Positions 32,198-44,878 of a DNA stretch of 64,000 bases are shown here, piece by piece (position 1 is the stretch's first letter; each line of letters starts with the position of its first letter). The stretch is from Chondrilla cf. caribensis. Taxonomy: Eukaryota > Porifera > Demospongiae > Chondrillida > Chondrillidae. Under the pieces are notes generated by a model that saw only the letters and a list, made by a program, of their open reading frames with translations, made no database searches and was not told the origin of the DNA. The DNA lies in assembly GCA_964020155.1 (NCBI GenBank), contig OZ026547.1:2787131-2851130 (forward strand). The letters run 5' to 3'. A program made the translations under genes and the position numbers.

Positions 32198-34959
32198 CGT
32201 TCGATTTTGCTGTGTAATGGTTGTCAAATCATAGATCTTCCACACCATGGTATAGAACTATGAATATGATCTATGGTCAAATATATATAGCACAAGATAT
32301 TCAGTCTAAAATGCTGTTATTACTTCCAATTGATATAGAAGATTGTGCATATATTTCACTATAATACCAGACACCAGGGAGAGAATTGTATCATCAAATG
32401 TCTCTAATGACCACTTGTATCACAACTGGTATGTATTAATTTTTTCTTTCTAACACATGCATTCAACTATACATGCATGTACATGCACACTCAGTTTTTA
32501 TTTCTGCTGCATTACATGCTCACCTACCGATCATTCCCAGGCTATACCACCATTTTATCCTTATATCCCCAAGGCTTGAATGAACAGGGGATTTCCTTTC
32601 TACAAATACTTCTCAATATCAAAAAAATCATGCTTGTATATTTGCTGGACATATACAAAGTAGGGACCCTTTTATTCACTTTCACACTAACAGAACTGCA
32701 TCTCAATAGAATACATCACCTTACATAATATTATGGGTGATGTTGGGAGCTTATCCATCTTCTGCACGAACCATAATTTCACACCATGCATTATGTATTA
32801 CGAGAGAATTGTGCTGGATTCAGTTCTCACGCATTTATTACAGTAACTGTAAACTTACAAGAGTATTTGGGTCCATATCATCTCCATAGGGCAAAATACG
32901 AGTTGAGCATATGTCCAGCTTGGCAAAATTATGCAGGAACCAAGGTACTGAGGCATCTAATGTAGAAGGAGCATCATCACATCAGAACATAACAACAACC
33001 CAGTGGCATATATATATTACGTATACAACAATATTCCAGTGAATTGGATGGTTGTGTCATGAAATGTTAGGAAGTGTTAACATTATTATACACTTGCGCA
33101 TGTAGAGTAATTAAATACAGCAAAATTACAGTAAATTAAATGAACACAAACTCAGTCAGTAAATTTTCAATAATCTATAGTACCATGCATGGTATGGTGG
33201 ATTGAGGAGCTCTGTTGGGATATTTCATTCTACCATACCATTTGTATGCCTCAATAAAGATACACACAGAACTGACACTATACCTAGGGTCCAATGGATA
33301 TGGATGTGGTAGATAAATGAAAATGGAAATTAAATACAATAAATGCATACAATATACAGATAGGTGAGAGTACCATCTTGATAGACATATGCATTATAAT
33401 AAGCATCATTTTGTGGCATTTGAGGATGATCATCAATACATACACAATATACATATTATAGAGATCATTGAGAATTACATGTCTAAGAAACTTGAGCAAA
33501 CATATCTAAGATAAGGCTCTGCATAAAGTGCTACTAGAGTAGAATTGAAGATTCTAACTAGACTAGACCTCTAGAGTGTAGAGTCTTGACCTAGAATTAA
33601 AGCGTGGAGTTTCAAAACTAGAAGCATTTGACACATCTCATCTGTGGCAGTCATTGCTTGGAATCCTCCTTTTGATCACATATCAAACTTGAGCAATCCA
33701 TTGGTCATTTCAGTTCTGAGTTGAAGCGTAATAGTGTTAATGGGGATAACCCTCTAATTTACAACAGTTCAATAATGCTGTTATATTTGGCGGGATAAAA
33801 CAATAAATAACGCCCACGTCTTAAGTTTGTCGGCCAATCAGTTTGCAATTTTTGAAAAACGGCGGCACAATTGTCTATAAAATACGTCCTATCGCCTCCA
33901 TTTTCTTTGTGAGTAGATCCGTGCTGGGGAAGCTGCAGATGCTGGAGGATTCGAATTGGAGGGGGTGCCCCGAGCGCAAGCGTGGTTAGCTGTTCTACCC
34001 TCTCCTTCTTCGGCTCGCTGTTTGATCACGCATGGAGTTCACACGTCCCGGTCTCCTGTAAGTCGTCGGGTCTCTCGAGTGTTCTCGGACGAGGTTTGGG
34101 CGTCCGTCCTCTTCGGAGGCGGGCGGTGCCTGGGATCATGGTCGGCTAGTCTCCCCTAGGGGTCCTGTAAGTAGATTCCTACGAAGGCTATGTTGTCGGA
34201 ACCACACGGCTCTCTGCTCACCACCCTTTTTCCTTTATTATTGCCTTCGGGCGCACGCACGTAAGTTAGGCCGTGCCTTTATATTTACATTTACGTTGCA
34301 TACACTTTACTATGCACACACTGCGCCTTGCACACACCCTCCTATATACACAGTATGCGCACGCGCGGCACTGTAGGGTCCAGACATGCTACACTAGTTT
34401 AGGTTTTGGGCCCTACCGGGGAGTCTCTTGTCATCGTGTTGAGGAAGCTGCTGCGCTGTTTGATGTGTGTCTTGCCGGCCTGACTCTGATGATTACCGAT
34501 GTCAAGTCAGTTCATCTCTGTCTTCTGGTCCGTGGATTGGTGGTAAACCCGTGATTCTTGGGTCTCTGGGCTCATGAAGCTGTCAAGTCACAAGGGACCG
34601 CATCGGTGACCGGCGCCCGTGATACTCGGTGTGCTAGACGTAAAAGATCACGGCTCTGAAATCTGGACCTCCCGAGAAGCCAGTCTACCACCCTAAAATC
34701 GGATGATGGCTTAATGTTGACTACACGCGGGATGACATCAACAGCTGAGGCATGGTGGCAAGTGGCATGTTCTCCTCGGCCGCGGGGCATGAAGCACCTC
34801 CCCGTCCTCGTCGGATGCCCTGGGCACACGTGAAGTGTGGCGAAGAGAGGTGTAATCCAGTTGAATTTCATTGTAATAATTTTTATTATTGCTGTACATA
34901 AGTGTGTACATAAACTAATATTACATTATTACAGATTATTTGCAATCAACATTTTAATG

Positions 34960-35578
34960 GTCTATTGTATTTGATTTGATAATAATGAAAATAATAATAA
35001 TAATGATAATAATAATACTATAGTATAATATAATAATGTCATAATGGCGGTCAACACGTGGCAAGTTGAAAATTGAAGATAAAGTTAGCTATATCAAATG
35101 AGGAAGAGGAACGCCACTAACATTGATTAGAATGAATTGAACTAGCTATAGGACAGAAGGAGTGAGTAGGCAAGGCGAAGATTTAAAGATCGACTCTGAA
35201 GACGGTGGCGGCGAGTGGAGACCCCTACGCGAATTTAGCAAATCGCTGTCCACTGAACAGACTTTTTAATGCTCGACAATGTAGAAACAAGCTTTCTATG
35301 CCTCTCATGTAATCCTTTCTCTTTTTTATGACTTTTGTCCCATCATGCCCTAGACTTCGTCTTGCGTGAATTGGGACCAGACCTTGCCAGGGCAGTGAAC
35401 ACCCGGTGACTATTTGTCACCTCACGTAACCCCTGAGTCCGAGGCTTCCTTTTTGTATCACATTTGTTGTTCTTCGATTTGAATAATAATGTGTTTCTCC
35501 CCCATAATAATAGGTAAATAAAATAAATTAAATATAAAAATTAAATATAGGTGAGATAATATGATATAATAATAATTT
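34960..35578. mobile_element. 619-bp retroposon-like insertion with 14-bp target duplication
   Basis: TCAACATTTTAATG flanks it on both sides (34946-34959 and 35579-35592) and occurs once at the empty site in copy 1 (about 5796-5809). The interior has a non-AT-rich core (GGCGGCGAGTGGAGACC, CCTGAGTCCGAGGC) and both ends are (AAT)-rich. No ORF is seen. A target duplication of this length and an A/T-rich end fit LINE-mediated retroposition of a SINE or other noncoding RNA; family and orientation are uncertain. Confidence 0.75.
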
Positions 35579-36007
35579 TCAACATTTTAATGAATTTGAT
35601 TATCAATTAACATTATGATGGTTGACTTCTATATAATTTTCGTCGTGGACACACCAAATTGCTGCTAGATTTGACATACAAGTATAGTATGTGAGTACAT
35701 TATAATAATTATTATTACACACACATACATACCTGCTATACTATATTATATAGCTCGAGTCTGAAGAATAGTTACATTGTAGTACATAATATCATTATGT
35801 GTATGTGTACACAAACAAATACGTATGTACTACACACGCACATATGCTTATGTTTGTGTGTACATGCTTGTGCATGTACATACATACGTATGTTTATGTT
35901 TTAAGGGGTATAAATGGGTGTGCATGTATAACATAATATTACATAATGTGCTTTTATGCATACGTGCATGTGTGTATATGTGTGCGTGCACATTTGTGTG
36001 TGTGGGT

Positions 36008-36032
36008 ACACACACACACACACACACACACA
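36008..36032. repeat. (CA)n microsatellite
   Basis: Shorter partner of the tract at 6195-6227. Confidence 0.9.
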
Positions 36033-36858
36033 AATGCGCATGCGTGCATGTGTATGTGTGTGTGTACGTACGTATGTTTATGCCTTAGGGAATTCAAAGT
36101 ATAAATGAGAGTGCATGTATATAATATTGTATGCGTGCATTTTATACATATTATGTGTATATATATTATTATATACGTGTGTTTGTGCGTGTGCATATGT
36201 ATGTATGTTTGTGTTTATGTGCGTGTATTTTGTGTGTGTATTACATGCATGCGTATGCATACGTGTGTATACATATTATGTATATTATGTGCAAATAACA
36301 TTAACTAGATATGAGCTGTAAAAGTTAATGTGGGCTCTTAACGGCTATGGTGCGTAATTTAAAATTCTATAATTAATAATTATGCACGTGCCTAGAAAGA
36401 AAGTAATTGAATGTGGAATCAATGTTTATGAGATGAATTGAAATAAATATTGTTTTACTTTAGTTTTTGAAGGGCATCGGTGAGCGTAAACATATCCTGC
36501 CTGATGTCATGACTGAGCTTCAGTATCTGCTCCTTGGTGTCCAGTATCTCAATGCACTTGGTGTAGGGGTTGTAGCGGGCGGTGAAGGGTCTGGGAATGG
36601 TGGCAGCATAACTCCTGTACAATGAGAAGTAGACATGTGTCACATGCACACGTATCTGAAGCGAATCACAAATATTATAATTACACTCAAATGATGTTAT
36701 ACAGTAACTTCTCTGACACACATACACATAATTATAACTCCTGTACAATGAGATGTAGACATGTATCACATGCACGCATATCTGAAGTGAACACAAATAA
36801 TATAAGATTATTGCTACAGTCAAATGTTAGGAGTGCGGATGTGCATGTAGGACAATTA

Positions 36859-39041
36859 CAGTGAGACCTCACATATCCGCACCTCAGATAACCGGTTCCC
36901 TCACCATCCGCATAATTTCCTGTTGAAACGAATCTGCGCAATACATTTTTACCTCCATTAACCGGAAACCTCGCTATCCGCATCCGGTCACACTTTTTGT
37001 ATACTATTGTATACTAATCCGTATAATTTGCCCTCGGTTAACCGTGAAAATCGAGCCCATCGTTGTGAAGATTTTTGCTCTTGCAAGTTTCCAGTTGTAT
37101 TTGACCAAAATGGCCTTTAGCTTACCCACAAAAAGACCAAGAAACGCTTTGAACGCCAGCAGGAAGAAACAAATCTGCATTTACAAGCAAGCGAATCCCA
37201 AGGCCACGTACGATAGTATTCAGTCGCACTTCGAGAAAGACTGGGGTGTCAAGGTCGGACTGTCTACCATTGGTGATGTCTGGCGAAACCGAGAAGAGTG
37301 GCTAAAGGTGGAAGACGACAGTAAAGCGTGTCGTACACGAACACCAAAACATCAGGACGTGGAAGACGCACTTTGGCTTTGGTTTTGTCAAGCGCGCTCG
37401 TCGGGAGCTGCTATCAGCGACCTTATTTTGAAAACAAAGGCTCAAGAGTTTGGACAGCGTCTTGAGATCACAGATCTCACTTATTCTAATGGTTGGTTGC
37501 AAAAATTCAAAGATCGCCACAGTATCTCCAAAAAGAAATTTGAAGGCGAGAGCGCTAGTGCTGACATGCAACAAGTTGCTTCGGGTCGAACATCTCTCCT
37601 TGCCCTTACCTCGTCTTTTGCACCCTGTGACATCTATAACATGGATGAGACTGGGCTGTTCTATCGTCTCACCCCCAACAGTACCCTAGCCACAGGTGCA
37701 GTGAGGGGGACAAAGAAGTCCAAGGATCGTTTGACCATTGCATTGTGTGCAAATTCTGACGGTTCTCACAAGTGCAAGCCTCTTGTGATTGGAAAATCAA
37801 AAAAGCCAAGGTGTTTCGGCAGACACTTTGACCCAAGTGTCTATGTTACCTACGTTAGCAACAACAAAGCATGGATGACTGGAGTCATTTTCCAAGAATG
37901 GCTACAAAGGTTTAATTTGATCATGAAAATGAGGAAACGCCATGTCCTCCTTCTAGTGGACAATGCAGGAAGCCACACTGAACCCCCTCCTCTCAGTAAC
38001 ACCACTGTGAAGTTTCTCCCACCCAACACCACTGCACACCTCCAACCGATGGATGGTGGTATCATTCAGAATTTCAAGGTGCACTATCGTCACCACCTTG
38101 GACTGCATTTCATCAATTGCATTGACCAAATGCAGTCACCCAAAGTGGATTTGCGGCAAGCCATTGGCATGATTGCAGATGCGTGGAAAGCCGTGAAACA
38201 GACTACAGTGGCCAACTGTTGGAGGCATGTTGGCATCATTCAGTCATCTGGAGACCAGGACGACAATGTGGAGCAATATGGACAAGACATGGGGTCTTTG
38301 CTTGGCGAAATTGATTCAACTACCCGTTGTTTGGACATTGACCCTGCAGAGCGAATGACAGCCAAAGACTACGTCAATGTCGATTTCAATGTGGAGACTG
38401 AACAGTCGCTCACTGATGACCAGATAGTGGAGCTGGTCAGTGGGGAGACAAATGATGCTGAATCTGATGATGAAGATGAACTAGATGTGAGTGAGGAACC
38501 GCCCCCACCCCCACCAACCAAATCTGAAGCACACACTGCTTGTCAGGTTTTAATTTCTTTTTACGAGAGTGAGGCTGCAAAGGATGATTCATTTTCATCT
38601 AAATTAACTGAGATTCGGAAACATTTGCTGTTCATCAATGAAAAAAAATTGGCTAGTGCAAGGCAAACAAGTATTACTGACTTCTTTCGTAAGTAGGTGG
38701 AATTCGTACTCAGTAATGATTCGTGTAGTTTGTTAAGAACACTTTATATACTATAGTGAACTATAATTCTACATATTTTCATTTTATTTCTGTTACTTTG
38801 GTTCTCTTGCTTTGCTTTATGCTTTGTTTGTATTGGATGAATAGAACATTGTTTATTATAGTGTACATGTGATAGTAATGGCACATAAAGTGGATCAGAT
38901 GTTACAGTAATAATATTATATACATGTACCTATACGCCCATTATAAATGCATGCAATGCCGCACCCTCGCTTATCCAGTTCCCTCACTTTATCCGCAAAT
39001 CTGCCTGAAACGGATGTGTGCGGATAAGTGAGGTCTCACTG
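36859..39041 (+). mobile_element. Tigger/pogo-type DNA transposon, 2183 bp, apparently complete
   Basis: Terminal inverted repeats of about 24 bp with one mismatch start CAGTGAGACCTCAC; subterminal TATCCGC motifs recur at both ends. It is flanked by TA on both sides (36857-36858, 39042-39043), and the sister block at 7193-7206 shows the empty site with a single TA. These are the hallmarks of the Tc1/mariner superfamily, pogo/Tigger group. One intact transposase ORF lies inside. The insertion postdates the segmental duplication. Confidence 0.95.
37110..38696 (+). CDS. Tigger/pogo transposase, 528 aa
   Basis: The start chosen is the ATG in AAAATGG at 37110; the frame is open from 37044, 22 codons earlier. 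N-terminal basic region and CENP-B/psq-type helix-turn-helix (about residues 8-62: RKKQICIYKQ, WGVKVGLSTIGDVW), then a second CENP-B-type HTH (about 75-140, SNGWLQKFKDRH). The DDE nuclease has D179 (YNMDETGLFYRL), D284 (LLLVDNAGSH) and D315 (LQPMDGGIIQNFK), a DD30D spacing fitting pogo elements. An acidic and proline-rich linker follows, and the C-terminus is QTSITDFF (519-526), a canonical PCNA-binding PIP box, a feature known from Drosophila pogo. No stops or frameshifts, so it may encode active transposase. Confidence 0.93.
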   Translation: MAFSLPTKRPRNALNASRKKQICIYKQANPKATYDSIQSHFEKDWGVKVGLSTIGDVWRNREEWLKVEDDSKACRTRTPKHQDVEDALWLWFCQARSSGAAISDLILKTKAQEFGQRLEITDLTYSNGWLQKFKDRHSISKKKFEGESASADMQQVASGRTSLLALTSSFAPCDIYNMDETGLFYRLTPNSTLATGAVRGTKKSKDRLTIALCANSDGSHKCKPLVIGKSKKPRCFGRHFDPSVYVTYVSNNKAWMTGVIFQEWLQRFNLIMKMRKRHVLLLVDNAGSHTEPPPLSNTTVKFLPPNTTAHLQPMDGGIIQNFKVHYRHHLGLHFINCIDQMQSPKVDLRQAIGMIADAWKAVKQTTVANCWRHVGIIQSSGDQDDNVEQYGQDMGSLLGEIDSTTRCLDIDPAERMTAKDYVNVDFNVETEQSLTDDQIVELVSGETNDAESDDEDELDVSEEPPPPPPTKSEAHTACQVLISFYESEAAKDDSFSSKLTEIRKHLLFINEKKLASARQTSITDFFRK

Positions 39042-39133
39042 TATATAGCAAATAGTGAAATGTTGGGAATGGTAGAGAAACACCCATCAATAGAGGAGAG
39101 TGCAGTTTATATACATATACGTATATATGTATC

Positions 39134-39187
<54 letters not shown>

Positions 39188-39301
39188 TAATTATGCATGA
39201 GTGTTATAATATGTCTATGTGTGTATGTTCACATACGTATAGTACGCACGTGTGTGCACGTGAACACACATGCAACATGCACACATACACACAATCGCAT
39301 G

Positions 39302-39364
<63 letters not shown>
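39134..39364. repeat. (AAT)n and (CA)n microsatellites
   Basis: (AAT)n at 39134-39187 and (CA)n at 39305-39364, partners of those at 7293 and 7407. Confidence 0.95.
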
Positions 39365-39366
<2 letters not shown>

Positions 39367-40945
39367 CACACACACACGTACTTCACATGGAATCTTGAAA
39401 GCTCTCAGCCAGAAAGTAACAAGACTGCATCCCTTCAAGTATATACTTCTGACTGAAAGTCTCGGTTGGCTCAAAGGGTCTAACGTCTTGATTGTCCGTG
39501 AGACAACGCTGGATAGAGGAAAAACAGTAGCTATCATTATACAAAACATACAGTGTATATTTACAGTACTCTACTGCATATTATACAGTACACACTGTAC
39601 ACACAGCGTATAATATACTGTTCAAACGATACATACAGTACCACAGTACACTATTATACACACAGTATACTATACAATACATCCGTACACACGGCACATA
39701 CAGAACACACACAGTGCACACAGTACACATAGTATACATAGTACACACACAGTATATACAGTATATACCGTACACATAATACACACAGTACATACAGTAC
39801 ACACAGTTATTTTTTAAATTTTTTTCATAGTATTATTATTAAAATAGTACACACAGTACATGCAGTAATATAATTTTATATTTTTGCATAAAGTGGATAA
39901 TTGTATGAAATCAAAATATATGATGTGACAGTACACACATACATACAGTACACACAGTACACGCAGCACACACAGTACACACAGCACATACAGTACATAC
40001 AGTATATACAGTACACACAGTATATACAGCACATACAGTACATACAGTATATACAGTACACACAGTATATACAGCACACATGGCACACACAGTACACACA
40101 ACACACACAGTACACACAGTACACACAACACACACAGTACATAATCGAACCTGAAGTTCTCCAAACGAGGACAGGAGTCCTGCTCGATAAGCCTTGGTCT
40201 TACCATTCTCTTTACACAAGCCAAACTCAATAGTGAACCAGTACAACTAACTGTGGGGTATGGATGTACTAATAGTATTATATACAGTATACGTATAAAT
40301 AATATAGTTGTATAGAAATATATAGTTATCCACATACATCGTATGCATACAGATAGTGAACACATACATGTACAGGAATGTTTACAATGAAACACAACAC
40401 AATGATAGTCCCCATTTACAGTGAGTATGACTGATAGAGGATTTGAAGTTATAGGGGGGGAATTGATTTGTGTATGTAGCCACACTCAATGACCTTGCTG
40501 TTTTGTTACAATATTTTGATCTGCTATGTCATGGCAAGCTAGAATGGCAAACAGTGATATCGAGTCCAGATTAGGATGTATGTGTACGTATGTACATGAG
40601 GTTCATTGAAAGGTTCCATAATATATGTACTGTACATGCAGTATTAATCATTGTAATACATATACATACTTATTACTTCCGGTTGATAAAGGAGGCTGTG
40701 GCTATATCACTATAATATATACCAGACACCAGGAAGAGAATCGTATCCTCTAATGTCTCTAACGACCAGCCAGTCGTATCATAGCTGGTATGTAGCCGTC
40801 TTTGGAACACATGCACTCAACTATTATGCATGTACATGCACACTCAGTTTTTATTTCTGCTGCATTTTGAGTCATGCTCACCTACCGATCATTCCCAGGC
40901 TATACCAGCATTTTATCCTTATATCCCCAAGGCTTGAATGAGCAG

Positions 40946-41544
40946 GGGATGACCCCTGGCCTTTCTCTAAATCTTGCATTTTTCAAACATTTATTGATTG
41001 ATACTTACATTGTATAATGTAGTGTTGTATCTTCCATCATAATTATACCGCTGTGTCTTTGAATTTTAACCCTTTTCCTCAACAGTTACTATTCTTCCAA
41101 ATAGAGACCTAAGTGTGCTGTTTCTCCAGCATTGACTGCAGTTCCATCTGGATCGCAATCATCTGGCCCATGTGCACCGAATTCAAGTCCCTTCAATAAA
41201 CATATCATGTTTGGAACACAAACACTGTATACGTCCAACATCACTGCACAATTAAAGCTATGTAGCACCTACATGGAACAATAGTATGTGTGTACTCGTC
41301 CTAAGCATGCATGATTTCATATGCATATGGATACATACTCTAGCTTGGTATATTATTGCTAGAGGGTATATAGTCATCTTAAACAAACTTTATCTACCCT
41401 TCACTGGCTTATTAGTCAGTGACATGTACAACAGACATCAGTCACACACAATGTGTACTACATACAATTAGGATGCATATGCACGGTTGTTCAAATATGG
41501 TCACACTGGAAGGATTAATATTATGACATTATAATTACACTAAT
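40946..41544. other. Spacer with a dispersed repeat fragment
   Basis: About 40970-41190 (AATCTTGCATTTTTCAAAC, CAGCATTGACTGCAG) recurs at 43840-44050. The rest is AT-rich with no gene. It shows no type 1 signal exon for the pseudogene that follows. Confidence 0.6.
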
Positions 41545-42120
41545 GATCCTGGATGTCATAACCTGAAACCATTAAATGTTTCTTGTGATATGCGGAATGG
41601 ACAGTGGATTATGTTCCAGAGAAGAAGACATGCTCAATTGGACTTCAATCGCAACTGGACAGATTATGAAGAAGGATTTGGAGATCCACAGTACGAACAT
41701 TGGCTTGGATTGAAGAGGATCAACTGCTTGACATTCAGTGTTTGTGCTGCCGAGTTGAGAATTGACATGACCAACTACAAAGGAATACACAAATATGCCA
41801 CTTAAAGCTCCATTGCTGTTCACAATGCTGCCAACAAGTACAGACTTGATCTTGGAGCATACAGTGGAACAGCTGGTGATGGGATGAGGGCTTGTGTGTC
41901 AACTGAAAACAATGATGGTATGCCATTCTCAACACCTGACAGGGATAATGATAACAATTCAGGAAACGGTGCTCAGTCCTGGAGTGCAGGATGGTGGTAC
42001 AATAGCTGCTTCTGTTTGTACCTGAACACACCATACAACAGCAATGGTTACATGCATCGCTGGTCCACATTCTCCAGATTTCTCAAGTGTAGTGAAATGA
42101 AGCTTCGTTCCAGAGACTAA
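41545..42120 (+). pseudogene. FReD pseudogene, 5'-truncated (locus H)
   Basis: Homology starts at the DPGC segment (about 41549); the signal exon, acceptor and first ~25 FReD codons are missing. Exon 2 is interrupted by TAA at 41803-41805, where sister genes read ATCTACAGC. A Cys is also lost (SGNGAQ for GNCAQ). Otherwise it follows the 10791/30407 subfamily through GWWYNSC to EMKLRSRD, with Phe (TTC, 42010-42012) at the C-x-C position. Its 3' flank matches that of locus A. Confidence 0.88.
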
Positions 42121-42528
42121 CACATCAAACAACATTATACTCACTAGTAGTGTGTGAACTAGGAACTTGAGAAACACATACAATTCACTAGGTCATGAAC
42201 ACTCAGTTAGATTGTAAACATGGTTGATGCTACAATAATAATATCCACTTCAACTTAAAATCTTATCGCTATGCATGATTGGATGAAGGAATATTAATTT
42301 AGTGTATAACTAATTATACTACTCCTACTACTGTGTGATTAATAATAATTGTATACGTATATTGGTTATGTGACTGTCTTATGACACCTATCAAACATAA
42401 TATACATTAATCATGTGACTGTCGCATGACACCACCAGCTCTATACTGTACTGCACACACTAGTACTATCAGATGACAGTTAATGGGCATGTGTGTGTTG
42501 GCATGTGCGTGCGTGCGTGCGTGCATGC

Positions 42529-42575
<47 letters not shown>

Positions 42576-44280
42576 AGGTGCCAACATTCTACAGTACTAA
42601 ATTGTTGAGTAGGACCTGGATGTATTGAATCGCACCTTCGTGCGTTCAAGGAGGGGATCGTGAGGTGAACTCGCAATAGTGTAATAGAATATGAAGTATA
42701 ATAATATTTTAATTAGTGCATAAAATTAATAATATACTACTTCTACTACAATGTAATCAATAATAATTGTATACGTATATGGGTTATGTGACTGTCATAT
42801 GACACCTATCAAACATATACATTAGTCATGTGACTGTCGCATGACACCACCAACTCTATATTGCACACACTATCAGATGACAGTTAATGGGCATGTGAGT
42901 GTTGGCACTGGCGTGCGTGCATACGTGTGTGTGTGTGTGTGTGTGTGTGTGATGTGCCAACATTCTACAGTACTAAATTGTTGAGTATAACCTGGATGTA
43001 TTGAATCGCACGTTCGAGGAGGGGATCATGAGGTGAACTCGCAATAAATTGAGGCGCGATACGACGATAACGTCAGAAGAACTCCATTCCTCCGTGTTAC
43101 GTAGGTACAAAAGCGACAATCGCAAAGATGATGTCGCAGTGATCGATCTACCCGGATATGCAAGTAAAATAACAACATTGTCAACATCAGTGATTTGGTC
43201 TAAGTTACCGTGCACGTAGTGAATTTCGGATGTAACATAAACTTGCTGAGTCAGTCTTACCTGATGGCTTCCGTGGAGAAAAGACCTCAGAAGTGACGCC
43301 ATGGCAGCAAACCTCTACTACGAAGGCACAAGACAGTCGAACGAGACAGTCTGATTCAACGTGAACGAAGAACAAGATTTAGATCGTATTCGGCAGCCAT
43401 TTTATAAGACGTTACGATTTTGCTGTGTAATCAAATGTTGTCAAATCATAGATCTTCCGCACTATGGTATAGAAGTATATATGAATATGATCTGTATATG
43501 GTCAAATATATATAGCACAAGATATTCAGTCTAAAATGCTGTTATTACTTCCAATTGATATAGAAGATTGTGCATATTATATTTCACTATATATACCAGA
43601 CACCAGGGAGAGAATTGTATCTGATTCATCAAATGTCTCTAATAACCAGTTGTATCACAACTGGTATGTATTTGTCTTTCTAACATGTACACTCAACTAT
43701 ACATGCATGTACATGCACACTCAGTTTTTATTTCTGCTGCACTTTGAGTCATGCTCACCTACCGATCATTCCCAGGCTATACCACCATTTTATCCTTATA
43801 TCCCCAAGGCTAGAATGAACAGAGGATTTCCTTTCTACAAATCTTGCATTTTTCAAACTTTCATTGATTGATACATGCTTACATTGTATAATATAGAGCT
43901 GTATATCCCATCATAATTATAGCTCTGTGTCTTTTAATTTAAACCCTACTCCTCTTCACTATTCTTCCAGATAAAGGCCTATAAGTGAGCTGTTCCTCCA
44001 ACATTGACTGCAGCTTCATCTGGATCCTAAACATCTGTGGCCCAGGTAAATTAATCCAGATATTTATTATATATCCAATAAAATTAATATCCATATATTT
44101 ATATATCCGGATACTTAATATAATCCATATAAATATATATATATATAATATAGTTACTAACTTAATTTTCTCACATGATGGCTTGGGACTGTAATATTTG
44201 TGACCTTATATAAGGGTTATGATAGGTAAAAATAGTGATTAACACATGTTTCAGTGGAAATGGCAGAATGTATATAGATA
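42121..44280. repeat. Third, partial copy of the A-flank block with an internal tandem repeat
   Basis: 42121-42670 and 42690-43830 both resemble 2061-3390, so the first part is tandemly doubled. (TG)n at 42534-42572 and about 42922-42951. The small ORF at 43301 ends early at a TGA (43352-43354). AT-rich spacer to 44280. No gene. Confidence 0.8.
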
Positions 44281-44310
44281 TAATATTATATCCAGTTAAG
44301 GGCAGGCAGC

Positions 44311-44475
44311 TCACTTGCTGGCCTTCTTGGGGGACTTGGCAGCCTTGGGCTTGGCAGTCTTAGGCTTGGCAGTCTTCTTCTTCTCGGTCTGCTTCTTTGG
44401 TTTGCTGGCAGTAGTCTTCTTTGGGGGAGCCTTTTTCGGTTTAAGTGCAGCTGCCTTCTCAGGTTTAGGGGTGCA
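44311..44475 (-). pseudogene. Linker histone H1 C-terminal tail fragment
   Basis: The - strand frame reads KPEKAAALKPKKAPPKK, then TASKPKKQTEKKKTAKPKTA and AAKSPKKASK before a TGA stop. This Lys/Ala/Pro-rich pattern is typical of linker histone H1 tails. The frame upstream (44476-44652) dissolves into (CA)n; the winged-helix globular domain is not seen, nor a histone 3' stem-loop. It is probably a gene fragment cut off by microsatellite sequence, or the last exon of a distant gene. Confidence 0.6.
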
Positions 44476-44489
44476 CATGTGTGTATGCG

Positions 44490-44499
<10 letters not shown>

Positions 44500-44536
<37 letters not shown>

Positions 44537-44551
44537 GTGCGTGTGTGTGTG
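44500..44551. repeat. (TG)n microsatellite
   Basis: Immediately upstream of the H1 tail fragment on its own strand. Confidence 0.9.
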
Positions 44552-44878
44552 TATGTGTTATGTGTATATATGTACATATGCATGTACGCACATACAATAA
44601 GTATGTGTATGTGTGAATGTGTGTGGTTGTGTGCATGCATGTATATGTGCATATATGAATGAGCTATTGACGTGCATGTGTGTTCCCATTGTTATTCTAT
44701 CTATGACAACCACCAATACAGTAAAATCCTTCTCAAACAACTGTACATATGTACATTACAGCATGTGCAATGTATAAAAGGAAAACACCACAAAACCACA
44801 GAACAAAGCAGATTTGTAGAAGTTTTGCCTTCCTGAAATCCAATTTCAATTGGTGCACATATTTACATGTTAAAACTA

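Larger units (their letters stand above)
36455..40246 (-). pseudogene. 3' end of a phenylalanine hydroxylase-like gene, last three exons (copy 2, broken)
   Basis: Exons 40246..40151, 39508..39382 and 36614..36455 correspond to those in copy 1. The middle exon has lost 7 bases near its 3' end (around 39386), which shifts the frame before the splice donor. In the first exon AYGAG has become AYRAG at a normally invariant Gly. The last exon still reads AATIPRPFTARYNPYTK...ALQKLK. A Tigger transposon sits in the last intron. Non-functional. Confidence 0.8.
31312..40945. repeat. Segmental duplication block, copy 2 (partner 2061-8998)
   Basis: Same order as copy 1, but enlarged by a 619-bp retroposon and a 2183-bp Tigger transposon. 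The CpG-rich promoter-like block (33800-34880) is kept, but its YY1-type core is changed to AAAACGGCGGC. (TG)n at 31691-31721, the small ORF at 32090-32197 and the spacer at 35593-36440 correspond to copy 1. Confidence 0.9.

Noticed and set aside
37044..37109. Transposase start at the first ATG (37044)
   Set aside because: The next ATG at 37110 has a better context and begins a typical pogo N-terminus (MAFSLPTKRPRNALN); the earlier 22 residues look like leader sequence.
36859..39041. Considering the transposase a domesticated host gene
   Set aside because: Near-perfect terminal inverted repeats, TA duplication and an empty site in the sister block show it is a mobile insertion.
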